Shown: positions 48,201-61,830 of the stretch, in pieces | How positions within the stretch are numbered: position 1 is the first letter of the stretch | How the letters are laid out: every line of letters starts with the position of its first letter | Assembly: GCF_037975245.1 (NCBI RefSeq) | Contig: NC_092572.1 | Location: forward strand, 27,947,989-28,011,988 | DNA: 64,000 nucleotides | Direction: 5' to 3' | DNA from: Apostichopus japonicus | Lineage: Eukaryota > Echinodermata > Holothuroidea > Aspidochirotida > Stichopodidae | Program-made: the position numbers and the translations under genes | Notes under the pieces: model-generated | What the model saw: only the letters and a program-made list of their open reading frames with translations | Told to the model about the DNA's origin: nothing | The model's database searches: none

Positions 48201-50960
48201 GCCTAACTGAATTGAGACCATCTGTGACCCCACAAATTCTGGGCCCATTTTTGGGCACGGTGGACCCAGATTTTATTTCCACCTCAAATGCATTTTAGGA
48301 CACACTCTTTAGGCCCCAAATTGTGTAGACCAATTTTTGTGGGGCCATTTTGCACTCGAATCTAGAGCTTCAATTAAATGGGGGGGGGGGGGAATATATG
48401 AGAAACCCAGTATTTTTTGGCCACATATTTGGGACCAGGCAAACTTTGATCTCGCCCAATTTTTTTGAGGATGGCCAAATTGTTAAAACTGCTTTAACTC
48501 CACAACGTTAAAGTTATTGTATGCAGATATGGAATTAAGGTTTTGTTTAATAGGTGGTACATGTGGGCTTAATTATTTTTGGCTCACTTGAGCCCAACAT
48601 TTTGTTGGGCCCATTTTGGGGTGAGTGCTTCCAAATTTTATTCCCATCTCAAATGCAACACTTTCATATTTCACTTAGCATTTGGCTGCTGTTTTTCTAT
48701 TTTTTTTTTTATGATTCGGTTGGTGCGTGGACTCCCTTGTTCCATTATGCTGCATGAACCAATTGCATAACTATTTAATTTAATTTTAGTTACAGAGAGT
48801 GTTTGAGAGAGTAACTGGAAAGGATAATTAATTACTTCATGACAACCTTTCTGAGTCAAGGAGTTTGCAGAGGGTAATCAGCTACTACATGAGTCTTTAA
48901 AGACTGGACATACAGGCATTGGCAATTGGTGAGAAAACAAGTTAAGGGATGTTTAGATGCACTATCTATTAGTCATTTGTAATCGTTACATCCCTTTGCA
49001 AGATTAATACTATTTGTAAATTACTATTAGGCAAAATTAAGGATCATTTCTGGCAAAATCCAGTCACATATGCAGCATGTCAGATGAAAACTACAGTTGA
49101 CCAGCACATTAATTCTTCTATGTTGCTGCTTAAATAATGTGTATGTGTGTTGGTTGTTGTATAATTATCTGATATTTACAAGTATTTGTTAAAGGTCAAC
49201 AAATGCATACAATGAATGTTTGCAACCAAGCTCTCTCAATAATGCTACAGGGAAGGTGAAAGGGCCAGTTTGTCGAAATATTGAAAACCTATTATGCATG
49301 GATATGCAGACACTATGTATGCCATAATGGGTAGACATAACCCAGTGCTTATGGTAGTGGCCAATGATTATTGTAGGTCAACATAAATCCAACACTGAAT
49401 CCTTGTTATGTTGTGAGTGGCAAGTTGGATAAATACCATAGGCCTATACCTAGTTGAAATGGATGCACAAATCAGTCTGCCTCTCCAAATAGAACTTGTT
49501 ATTGACTTTTACCACAGTTGATGAGGGTTGGAAAAAGATTTGGAGGTTGCAGTAGGTTGATAACAGTGATCAAGTGGGTGATGCTACATAACGTCTACAA
49601 AGACATTTTGCTTTGCTATTTGTCATAGGGTTATTTGAATTTGAATTTCCAATCAGAAGCGCATCTTGCTTTGTTAGGCCAGTTGCCATACTGCTATGTC
49701 GAGGTATCATATAGCCTAAGTAATGCATATATAAACACAAAACAGAGATCTAGCATTTGAATTGTGCACTGATGTGTTCGATCGAAGTAGACACTAACAA
49801 TGGAAACAATTCCATACAATCTGTAGCTATGGGAATTTTTTGCCATAAGACTAGTAACAATACAATCAACTGAACTCTACATGTACTGTATTATTTGATG
49901 GAATGACGATGTTTATTTAACAGAAGGTTTTATGGCTACAGCCTGTGATTCCTTTGAATACATCTGGTTTAGTAGGCTACAATAGTTTGTTCGTTGAGTT
50001 TGACGCACTCATGCAAAGCTTACATATTGTGCATTGTAGACCCAACGGGTTGACAAAATGCAGGCAAACAAATTATGACTGTCGAGAATTCTACATGAAC
50101 ACAATCTGTGAATCCGTGTACTACAAAATACTTTACTATAGTAAGACAATGTGTGGTGTTTATGTATGACTTAAATGTTAATAGGGACATCTTTGAAGTA
50201 CTGGTAATCGAGTGTTACCTGTTCTTAATCATTAAAAATACCGGTACCAAAATGTCTTGGTACCACCCAACACTACTGCTGTTCTTTGTGTTAGCCATGG
50301 TAATTAACTACACTCAGTGTCAGTTTCACTTCAGGCTGTGTAGATTCTTATAAAGCTCAATAACATATGATCATTTCGAAATTGCTATCGAATGAGGATA
50401 TAATATGCAAAAGAAAATAAAAGCAGCTTGGTAAAGATTTCTACAATTTAGTTGTGCATCATTAGTAATAAGATGCTTTCAGAATATTTATTGCAAAGTG
50501 GACCAACTCTTACATCACTTGTCAATGCTGCAGTTAATGGAACATTTCAAAGACCAATTTAAAAAATATCTACACATTTGTCACGACAAATGTTTACATT
50601 TAACCATTTCAAATGCCTCACAGTAAATTATTGATCTGAAGAAAACTTAAACCAGTATCTACTGGTACATACTAGCTGTTAAAATTGTGGATATATAACA
50701 TCTGAAACTGTTTTCAGTTTTACCCCAAAATAAGCATTACGACATCAGTCCTGAGAGGCTGATTGGTGTAAACACAGAGAGTTGCTTTTCCTCCTTTTAA
50801 TTTTGGGTTCCTTATATTAAGCCAATGAACCTATGTATTCAACCCTGCATATGTGTGTGTGGAGGGGTGTGAGGTGGCATTGGGAGTGTAAGTATGTGTG
50901 TCTATGCGACGATATATCTCCATAAATCGACGAGGAAATCATGTATCATTGTTATGCTGG
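45300..50960. other. No gene recognised; old repeats
   Basis: Includes reverse-oriented copies of the GGTTCC family (about 47.9-48.6 and 50.8 kb) and poly-G runs (47290, 48380). Open frames here look random. Confidence 0.5.
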
Positions 50961-50970
50961 CGGGTGGATG

Positions 50971-53954
50971 CATGGGCGGCGATCATGGGGGGGGGGACGT
51001 GGGGACATGTCCCCCAATATTTTAGGTGGAGGGATATAGTATCTAATATCCCCCCAATATTTGGTGGCATAGTTTTTTTTTAAGCATATGTTTTTTTTTA
51101 TGATATCTCTAGTAATTTCAATATAGGAAATGCTTAGATGCAACTTACAACAGGCGCGTATCCAGTGGCGCGTTGGGGGCGCGAGCCCCCCGGGTAAAAA
51201 AAGAGGAGAGAAAAAAGAGAAGAAAAAAAGGGAAAAAGAGGGGGGAAAAGAAAGGAGGAGAGGAAGGAAGGGAAAAGAAAAAGAAGAAAGAGAGAAAAAG
51301 GAGAAAAGGAGGGAGTAGAAGATAAACGCCAAGACACCGGGAAGAGAAAGAGGAACAGTCATAATTACAGCGCTGATCCCTATTATATACACAGGGTAGC
51401 CAGTGACGGATCGGGGATTACGGAGGGGACGTGCGCCTCACCCTACCCCTTACACCGATAACTCCATTTTTGACGTTTCTAATTTTCCTCTCTCACTAAT
51501 GTATCTATATATATACTATATATGGTCTATCATAAAGCGTGTGTGTATGAACGCCTTAAAACAATTGTACAATTGTGCTATGGAACCAACTGTGGCTGGT
51601 CTTGAACTCGACCGAGTCGTCGGGAAACATGACGCAATTCGGGAAGGGGGCGACCGCCCCCCTGAGCAAATTTTCTTTATTAATTTTCAAAATAGAAAAT
51701 GCTAAGATGCAACTTACAAGGCCTGGGAAGTGTCATTTCCAGCGATCTGCGATGCATTTTCGGCCAAAATGTTCTTATACGCTTCGCGCGAACTTATGGT
51801 GGCGCTACGCTTAAATAGTTTGCCTACAGACTTCGCCCCTCCCTTGGCAAATTACTCGATACACGCCTGTTCGAACTTGTAAAGCAAAGAGCAGATATCA
51901 CATCATATCAGCCTCAAAACTGTCAATGTGTGTAGTCAAAGGCGTAGGAGCCCAATTAGATTTGGGGGCTGTAACGGCTTGCCCGCAAAATATTCCCAAT
52001 TTTTTTCGCGCGCTTCGCGCGCGTTCAACGAGTTTATGTCAGTATCATATAAGCAACATCGGTTATAACATCGCAAGCCATCGTGTACCGTACGGTCCGT
52101 AAAAGTTGCGCAGTTTACCACCGGATGCTAATGTAAACAACGAAATGTCTTATAAGATCGAGAAAAAGCATGGAGGTCCATACATGTCAAAACTCTCTTT
52201 TACATTAGTAATGGCGAATTAGTCGGACAAGCTTAGAACTTTATTTTAATTACCAAGGAGATAATTTTTAAACTATTCATTACCTTAAGCTACATCATTG
52301 CAATTTATTTTTCTTTCAGTAGGTGCCCGAAAAATTCTCAGCATATTGCCCGAATTTTCAGGGAAAACAAATTTGGTTGGGGGGGGGGGGGGGCTGTAGC
52401 CCCCGCCTCCTACGCCATTGCGTGTAGTGTTCGGTGGTATTTTTCATTTCCTTCAACCAAGTTTTATAATAGCCGTTATAAGAGGTTTTAATATTTGTAC
52501 ACCAATAAATTAACTGTGTCTCAATTTTCAAAAATTTCCTGACCAACATTCTGAACAAATAATGGGCTTAAAATCTTGAAAAGTGGGGCTTTCGGGTATT
52601 GTTGGCCGCGACGTAGAATCACCTATACAAAAGCAATGATCCACAGGACATGCTATGAGGTCGAACATGATAAGTGACTGGTGACAATCTTCAAAAAGGT
52701 TATGGATGAAAACAAAACTATTGGGAAATACTTGGTTCTCAGGCAAAAGTGTACATCTGGTTGGTCTTTGTCAAGTGCAATTTCCGGTGATCTGGGGTGT
52801 ATCAAAACCAGAAATTTTCTTGTACGCTCGCGCCAACCGATGGTGGCGCTCCGCTTAGATAGTAATTCGCGCCCCCCGGGTTAGAAAATCCTGGATACGC
52901 CCCTGTACAAGGCCTGGGAAGTGCCATTTCCAGCGATCTGGGAGGCATTTTCGGCCAAAATTTTCTTTGCGCTTCGCGCCAACTTATGGTGGCGTTGCGC
53001 TTAGAAAGTCTGGGTACAAGCTTTGCCCCTCCCTTGGAAAATTCCTCGCAAGGCGCCTGTCTAACCGTGTCACAATTTGTGACTATATATGACCGAAAGT
53101 AGTTTTTACTCTTTTTTTTCTCGAAATGAATTGCTAGACGGACCCCATCCGTAATGAAATTTGGTTTGCATCTTGTGTATGAGTGTAAGTACGTACAATC
53201 ACATATATGATCCACATCGATATGGGTTCACTGGGTTTCCATTTGGCCTGTTTCCTACAAGATTTCTAACCACAGGCGCGTAGCCAAGGGGGGCGGGGTG
53301 AAGGGTGGAGACCGCCCTTCCCCTCGAGCATATTTTTGAGGTATTTTTTTATGATATCGAAGTTTTATAGTAGCCGTTATAAGAGGTTTTAATATTTTTA
53401 CACCAACAATTTAACTGTGTCTGATTTTCGAAAATATCATACTTCCCTCTACTCGTGCAATTTTGACCAGTCTGTTAGGGGTTGAGGTTTTTTTTTCTAT
53501 ATTGGTTATCCATAGATGAAATTTGTGCAACATTATGGGTATGTTTTGACGTGAATTTATTATTCAAATTCTGAACAAATAATGGGCTTAAAACCTTGAA
53601 AAGTGGGCTGACGGGTATTGTGGGGCGTTACGTAGAATTACCTACAAAAGCAATGATCCACAGGAGATGCGATGAGGTCGAACATGATGTGTGACTGGTG
53701 ACAATCATGAAAAAAGGCTATGAATGCAAAAAAAAAAACTATTAGGAAAAACTTGGTTCTCAGGCAAAAGTGTACATCTGGTTGGTCATTTTCAAGCCCG
53801 AGAAGTGCCATTTCCGGTGATCTGGGGGGCTATCAAAACCAAAAATTTTCTTGTACGCTGCACGCCAACCAATGGTGGCGCTCCGCTTTGATAGTAATTC
53901 GCCTGCATCCAACCAAATGTCCCCCCCAATATTTGAAACAGATCGCCGCCCCTG
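50971..53954. mobile_element. hAT-like outer element enclosing copy 2
   Basis: Ends CATGGGCGGCGATC and GATCGCCGCCCCTG are inverted repeats with one mismatch. The flanks GGTGGATG and AGTGGATG (50963-50970 and 53955-53962) form an 8-bp duplication with one difference. Without the nested element it is about 1.2 kb. No transposase. Confidence 0.75.
51151..52905. mobile_element. Non-autonomous inverted-repeat element, copy 2 (1,755 bp)
   Basis: Ends CAGGCGCGTATCCAG and CTGGATACGCCCCTG. TACAA is duplicated on both sides (51146-51150 and 52906-52910). The undisturbed site, CAACTTACAAGGCCTGGG, is visible inside both copies of the family (28889 and 51710), proving the insertion and the 5-bp duplication. 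Closely related to the element at 28342-30481. Confidence 0.92.
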
Positions 53955-55964
53955 AGTGGATGGCCCATGGTGCTCAACTCATGAATAATAATGTGGTTAT
54001 GGGGTAAAAAGTCAAATTCTTCAAATTGAAATAACTAATAATATAATAAATAAATAATAATAAACTGGAAGCTTTCATTTGTTTCAAATGAATGTATATG
54101 TTTTATGTATATTATTAATATTTGGTTGATGGTTTCTGGTATGTACATTTGGATGTGTATTCAAATTTGACATGCATAATTAATGAGTTTGTAAGGCTAA
54201 ACATTATATATTGATGATAATTTGTATGATATACACAATAACTCAAGAAACTAACGATGGATCATTGTCATACTTAGTGGAAGTAGATAGCCCATAGAGA
54301 GTAGATGAACTCATTGCAATAACTTTGCAACCGGAATTTAATTTGGTTTCCAACCATTGTCTTGTTATATATGTTGATGACGGTTTGATATGCCCCCAAC
54401 AATGTTAAACTTTGTCGACATCATTGAAATGTTCCTCATTGAAAATAACACCGTGACTCGTATCAGTGACATAACGAGTCAGAAAAATAGATCAGCTTAC
54501 TTGAGTTAATATTTGAGTGACTTTTCTACAACTCTGATGATATTAGTTGTTTTTTTTCTGTTATTGACAGGATGATCACACCGCTTTACCACGTATTTTC
54601 TGAGAAGGTAATATTCTGTTTTTGCCAAGTCGTTCTATATAAATGCTGAAGAAGAGAAATTTGGAAGAACAACATACCTTTGAGCAGGTCTGACTAACCT
54701 GGTGGCTTCATTTCGGGTGTTTAACATGTCACACTCAAAAGATCAAAGGACTTTCTAACCTTTATAAAACCGGATTGCCTGAAGATATTTGCAGTGAAGC
54801 CCAAAAGAGCTGTTAGAAAACTAATAACTAACATGAAGAGTCTGTAAACAATTAGGCGCAATCTTACATATTGTGACAAACCATGATTTTCTCAATCAGG
54901 AAACTGTCACCAACCAGTAAATTCTTTAAATGGTTGGCATACAATATAGCAGCAGAGCTACTATGCAAATTTGCATTCTGGTTTTAGTGGATGCTGGTCT
55001 TCTTATATATTGTGACTGATAGTGTTAAAAGTGTATGAAAACTCCCAGGGAGTACTTGCATGAGCTTATAGTTATTAGTTTGCATGTTGGATTTAACAAT
55101 AGTTACTTTCTCAGATATAGTAGACAATTTAATTGGATATATCACCTCAATTATTTATTTGACTAAACCATCTTGTGGTTTCTTTCACATTAAAAAAACT
55201 GGTTTTAAAACAATGATGAATTTTCTCTGCTATTCAAAATACTAACTTAATGACACTTGTGTCAGCATATTGTATCTGCTCTTCAAAATACTAACTTACC
55301 TTGATAAGCAGGGCAGGCATATGTTTTCATGGGGAAACACCACAAAAGGTGCAATTATCATGACAGAGAAGAAAGGAAAATGGAGTAAAACTATGAAAAT
55401 TAGCTGATTTTCCGTTCAAAGAAAGTCACCCCGCCTCGACTTCAGTGGCGACGGAACCGGTGGACTTGAGGGGCTTATCCCCATGAAAAAAGTGGGGGAG
55501 GGGAGGGGGGGGTAAAATTATGTTCACCCCCCAATATTTGCCAAGTGCTCCAATTTTGGATTATAATGCTTGAAAGGTTTTTTTTATACTTTGGCACCCG
55601 TTGACCTCATACGACCTTTACCAATTTCAATCATGGGACTCTATGTTTACGAGATGTTATTGAAAACTTCCCTCTAAGTTATATATTTACTATGTAGTTA
55701 CATCATCACACCAAGTATGACTAAATCAGATATATATTGTTCAAGAGATATTGATATTTCCAAAAATATCATTAATATTCATGAGACGGGAACCACAGAC
55801 AATAGTGCATATATAAACATCATGGGGCATCCACCTACCCACTATAACATTAATTTAATTTGCTGGTCTTGAGATATCGTGTTTACGAGTTTTTACCGTA
55901 ATAACACTCTAGCCATGCCAATTCATGAATAATAATTAAAATAAATTTATTGATTTTATGGCCA

Positions 55965-56031
55965 TTTCATACTTGGTATGGCGATGTCAGTAGATGATAG
56001 CATCTACTGACATCGCCAACCAAGTATGAAA
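55965..56031. repeat. 67-nt near-perfect hairpin
   Basis: Two arms of about 31 nt (left arm starts TTTCATACTTGG, right arm ends CCAAGTATGAAA) pair with a single bulge and a loop of about 4 nt. Confidence 0.92.
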
Positions 56032-59000
56032 TCGATCGGACATACGGTTGAAGAGATATTGACACTTTAAGAATTTTAGGTAAAGCGGCAGCCACCCCCC
56101 CCCCCAATCATTAATATTCATAAAAATGGGAACCACCTTTACATCTACACATCATGGGGTATCTACCTACGTTGATTCAGCTTGTATTTAAATATATCGT
56201 GTCTACAAGCTGACTGTCACATTCACGTTAAGCACACGCCGACGCGAAAGCTCGATTACATAGGTTACTGCGCCTTCGTAACCAAAAACATTGAAGGGCC
56301 AAACCCGCCTCCTCATTAAGGGGCCGCCCCTCCACCATCCTCATCCCTGTTCTCCCTGTGAGGTGGCATACATAATATGACTCCCTTATCCTCAATTCTT
56401 CCATTCTCAGTATTTTTCATAAAATATTTCTCAGTGTTTTCGAGAATGCTTTGTTTCATGACGTTCAATGCAGATTTCCCAAATGATTGTTGGCACTGTT
56501 CTAAAACTATTACTTTTACTAGAACATTCTGTAAAGATAAATTCTTTAACTATGAATATTTCACCTATACTTGAATTTTCCAATTATTGCTACCAAAATT
56601 GTGACAGTATCTCATTAAAAAACATACTAACAACCAGTAATGGCGGTTTTAAGATCTTGGAAGTAACTGAAATGGGGGAATGATTTCTAATACGACATAG
56701 CACCAATGGCCATTTACAAACTTTACCATTTAATTTTCCATATCTGGTACGAATAACAGGTAGAGAAAGAGGGTGTGTGAGTAGATAAAGTGAGACACGA
56801 AGGGAACTGACAACTTAAAATCTTTGCAGTACTATTTACAATTAGGAATGTCTTCTGGGGGACATTTCATCAGTGACAATTTTCCTACCCCTCTCACAGT
56901 GTTTTTCCCACTTTTCATCAACTTCAACCGCTAATCTTTGACCACACCCAATCCTTTGTTGTTCCTTACTAATCTTTACAATCTTCTAAATCTCTGAAAA
57001 CATACACTTATAAAGCAAACAGACAAGCGTCTAATGTACAGAATAATTAAGAGGTCAGAGATGCAGAATTCTTGTTTAAATGTACACGTAAGTACTTTAC
57101 TCCTCAACGTATTTCTTCTGTTGATCTTATTTGTTTGATTTCCGTCAAATGTGCAACTTTACCAATTCTTATTGATGGTGTATTTATCACCACGTTTTAT
57201 CATGTCTGTCTTACGCTTGACTGTCAAAACATATACACTACAAAATATATATAAAATGACTGATTGTGCAGTATATGGCTCAATCTTTAACCCTTCCAAG
57301 TTCCTCAATTTATGCCCCTCCTCACGTTTTCACAGCACTTGACTTCTTTTCACAATACTACAGAATATGCAAGTTATTTATTTATTTATTTTTTGTATGC
57401 AGAAAAAATACAAAAAAAAACTAGAAGTGATTTGTGTATGAACACACATCATTTATTTGGTAAAGTACTGTAAGCCTTTAATCGCTCAGACAGCTGTCGG
57501 TAAATTTCGCACATGATTCATCTAGTGACAGTACCTTATATAATCAACTAAATTAAAATTAGTTAAAATCTTACATAGCAAAAAAATATATAGTTCCACC
57601 AGTGTCCTACATCAGAAAATGTTTAAGTGTACATATGAGAGAGAAGGTTGCTACTGTTTCCTTCCATCACCTTGTTTCCCTTACCATAATCTACCAATGA
57701 GATGTACAAAATATGTTTATTTTTTTTGGGAAGTACCAAACATGGGTAGAGCATTTGATTACTTTAGTTAAAGTGTCGATATACTTCACAACTCATTTCT
57801 AAGTCTTACCGATTGTTGTCATATACACTGCCACGCCCGTCTACCTCCCCACCCCTAATGTGTTCAATACAATGTCACTCAATGTTCTTAGAAGACCCAC
57901 CATAAATACTTCAACTCAAAATAGATTAAATCTTCAGTTAACAGGATAAGCTTTTTACAGCAATTGAAATAAACATTTTTATGAAATGGTTCTCTAATTT
58001 TTCAGCCAACACAATAATTAGCAGACAGCCACAGTATTAAGAATATTTGAGAAAGATTTATCCAAATGCTGTAATGTGAAAAACAAATCTTGACCACTGT
58101 TTGTACAGGTCTCAGTGTGTAATAACAAGATGTTGGCAATGGCCAAAATGCTGTGTTTAGGTTATTTGACCTTGGACATCTGACCTTGTGATGGTATAAG
58201 TCATATATGGCTGCAGCCCCCCAACCAAATTTTTTTTTTGGGAAAATTCGGGCAATATGCTGAGAATATTTCCCACCCTATACCCAGGCACATACCCGCC
58301 ATACTTGAAGTCATTTGCAAATCGCTTACTTGTTCACATTTGGCCAATCTTAACAGTTGACCTCCTTTGATCCCATTACCTTTGGTGCTTTGCAATAATC
58401 AATGCACTCTAGGCATACAGTCTGTAAAATCCTACATGGATTTTAGCGTTTCGGCCCTTTTGTTATGTAAACAATTTCCGAAATGATTTTTGGTAACTTC
58501 AACTCTAACTCCATGACAAAATTAATCATGCAGACACTACCACCCATGCCCAGGCACTTACCCACCAAATTTGTTGTCAATCTGCTTTATTGTTAAGGAG
58601 CAAACACCACAATTATTTTTGTACAGTTTTGGCTATGTTCGACTTCTTTGATCACATGACATTTGGCCCTTTATATTAATTAATGAAGTGCAAATTCGCA
58701 GTCTGAAATCCCACATGTGTGTATTTCGTCATTTCGCCAAAATTTTTGTTTTTAGTCATGTGATCACGACGTCGTAAGTCACACAGGCATTTCATCCCAT
58801 GCATATGCTCATATCAGAGAGATGCCAAATTGCAGCTCCTTGGTCAGACCAACCTACCAAGTTTCAGTTCAGTACCTCAAGGGTGGGTAGCAATTTTACA
58901 ACCAAATTTGCAAATAAAGGTCCATAGAGTAAAATATCTCATCTCAATACACTACGTGTAAGGACGAGTTAGAGTCCAAAACATAGAAGTATTTAGAAAT

Positions 59001-60717
59001 CAGAGTTGCAGAAATGTTTGAATGAACAGGACTCCCTTGTTGCTAGTACTATTCAGCTGATATATTTTTCTTGAGAATAGAGTTCCATTAAGTTGTTATG
59101 TGTGAGATTTTTCTTTACTAAAATTGAATAGATGCCTAAAGCTTAAATCGTGGCCAGTAATTTGAATACAAGTCTAAATGACCAGGAATTAATTAAAATA
59201 AGAAATTAAGCAGCATTAAATTCATTAGTTTTTATCCAATATTTATTATTCTTGTTAATAGTGTCAGGTACATTATGTGGAAGACATACTATCAATGGGC
59301 ATGTATGTTGCAACACAGTTCATGATGTTCAATATTTAAATTTTTGAAGGAAATAGGTGGTGGTGGGGGTCTCCCTTCCATACTTTGTAAAGCACATGTA
59401 GGCAAAGTTAATTATCCCCATTATGGTGTTTTCCTAATTCTAAGCCTTTGCTCTTTTTCATGGTATGTCCCCCTCTCCTCTGTCCATGCATTGTATTTTG
59501 GATGATGGAAATATCACATTAAGGACAGAAGGTTGTACGAAACTTACAAAGGTTTTGAAGGAGTAGAATTTGCAGTGAAGTTCATCATGCAATCCATGTT
59601 AGGGTGAGTAATGCACGTACATAATCACAAGCTAAGATATGGTCACATTTGAATTTTCTGTATGTCATCAGTTTTCTTTTATTCATATAGCTGACCAATA
59701 AAAGCTCTATGGTTTTTACAGTGACCAATCTTCATTATTCAGATTTAAAATTGTATAAACTACTCTCGAGCAACTGTTTTCATCACCAGGTCACAGGATC
59801 CCTACTTTACTACGCCCTGCCATTCAGCCATTTACTCCATGACGCTACAAGTCCCTACTCTAAAGAACCAAGCAAAGCCAACAATAATGTTATGAACGGA
59901 AACTTCTTTTAAGTAAAATTGATTGTATTTCAGTTATGAAAACTACCATCCTAGCCATGACATGTTCACAAGAGCAACAATGAACAACAGTAGATTTTGT
60001 CATCAATCGTTACTACAATATTACAGAATGAGGTTTGCTTCAAAATAAATATAAAGATGAAATGTGGAAACAATTCTTCCTTTACCTTGCAGGCTTATTA
60101 TTCTGCCAGCAAAACCTGAACAGCATCCACACTTTGTGTGAAAAGGATGTGTTAGGTTAATGGTTGCCTGGGGTCTTAACATGGATAAGGTGTTGTCCTT
60201 ACCTGACAAGGAAACATATTAGCACAAGCAAGATTAGCTGTTGATATTGTACAGAACATGCCCAGTGAAAGGGTAATCTTTTCTATACGTGTTTGTATTT
60301 GCGTCTGCAGTTGTGTCTGGGGCCACCCGAATAAAAGGGACACATGTTGTTATTGTCTGTTTTTTGGCACAAGGCATAGAAAGCTAGCAAGGCATTGTAT
60401 GATAAATCACTCTAATAAGTTGATGTAGCTAGGGCAGTTAATTTAGAAGATGGGAATCAAAAGTATGAGGGAGACATGATATAGACCAAAATATGAAACC
60501 TTATAAACCATAAAAAATATGTATTTGTGCAAAGAGGTGAATGCTATAACTTCATTGTAAAGTACCAACCAAACTATGGAAGTTCTGTAGGCATCAACAT
60601 GTATGCTCTTTGTCTTGACTGCTACAGCTATTGTCATGTTAAAACTCTATGCTACCATCAAAGAGAACATTGTCTAGGTAGGGAGGTCCCTTTATACCAA
60701 ACAAAGGTAATTTTGCA

Positions 60718-60979
60718 GGACCATTTAAAATAGTGACTGACAGCATGCTCCCAGATGAAACAAGGTTCACTGCGAAGTCTGATTTAGACACTTTGGATGT
60801 GGGACTGAAAGAGTTTGACAAAATAGCAGCTCTAAAAAGAAAAGCTACATTGCAAGTGAAAAACTGACAAATATTGCCAATTTACTTCAGATGGCAAGAT
60901 CATATCATAAGGAATTAGATGCTGCAGCTGATGATCTGACACTATGGGCATTAAACACCACACTCAATGCTGCATAGTG
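60718..60979 (+). pseudogene. Broken open frame, unknown protein
   Basis: A frame starting near PFKIVTDSMLPDETRF runs through LDVGLKEFDKIAALKRK. After a shift it continues as SYIASEKLTNIANLLQMARS, then YHKELDAAADDLTLWALNTT and a stop. The pieces are helical and protein-like. They may be the tail of a decayed transposon or gene; I do not recognise the family. Confidence 0.4.
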
Positions 60980-61261
60980 TTTGTCTGGTTATGACAAGGA
61001 ACACAGGAGGGTGCAAACTATTCATATGTATTGGGTTTGTTATAACTACAAGGCAAAGTATTACATTGTTCATCACAGGTGTAATAAATACGTCAAGTAC
61101 TATAAAAACAATGTGACTCTGTGGATTTCCCTCTAGTTTATATTACTAGATAATGCTTAATGCTAGAGAAGTATGTTTTCAATCAATAAATGCATAGAGT
61201 AATTAACACTTCTCTCCGTGTGAAACTTTAGTCTGATATATGGCACTACATGAAATCTTCA

Positions 61262-61830
61262 ACATCTTGGCTACATTAGGTGGTCATCACAGTAGTGCTC
61301 TTTTGTCATAGATGCTACGCCAATGATCTCAGTGTCCCCACAACTGGTCCAAACATTAGGTAGTTGTCACAGTAGTGCTTTATAGTGATAGATGCCCCAC
61401 CAATGATCTCAGTGTCCCCACAACTGGTCCAAACATTAGGTGGTAGTCATGGTAGTGCTCTATAGTCATAGATGCTCCTTCAATGATGTGTGTCTCTAAA
61501 CTGATCAAAACATTAGGTGGTAGTCACAAGAGTGCTCTATAGTCATAGATGTTCCACCAATGATCTCAGTGTCCCCACAACTCAATCAATACCCACCATA
61601 CCCTTGGATTCATTCCAAACAACTAGTCCAAACATTAAGTGGTAGTCACAGTGGTGATCTATAGTCTTAGATGCTTCTCCACCACTGATCTCAATGTCCC
61701 CACAACTGGTCCAAACATTAGGTGGTAGTCACAGTAATGCTCTATAGTCATAGATGTTCCACCAAAGATCTCAGTGTCCCCACAACTCAATACCCACCAT
61801 GCCCTTGGATTCATTCTTAGCCATAGATGT
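61262..61830. repeat. About 80-bp minisatellite
   Basis: Six or seven units of 76-81 bp marked by ATGATCTCAGTGTCCCCACA and CAAACATTAGGTGGTAGTCA. Two units carry an extra piece of about 40 bp (ACCCACCAT.CCCTTGGATTC). Confidence 0.92.

Larger units (their letters stand above)
53963..61260. other. No gene recognised; dispersed repeats
   Basis: Repeat-family remnants at 55.5-56.3 kb, ending with the GAAACC/GGTTAC type of hairpin. A long hairpin lies at 55965-56031. A broken frame at 60.7-61.0 kb is listed separately. Confidence 0.5.

Noticed and set aside
51130-51392. Lys/Glu-rich frame and its Ser/Phe-rich mirror
   Set aside because: Same purine tract in the second copy; no sign of a protein.
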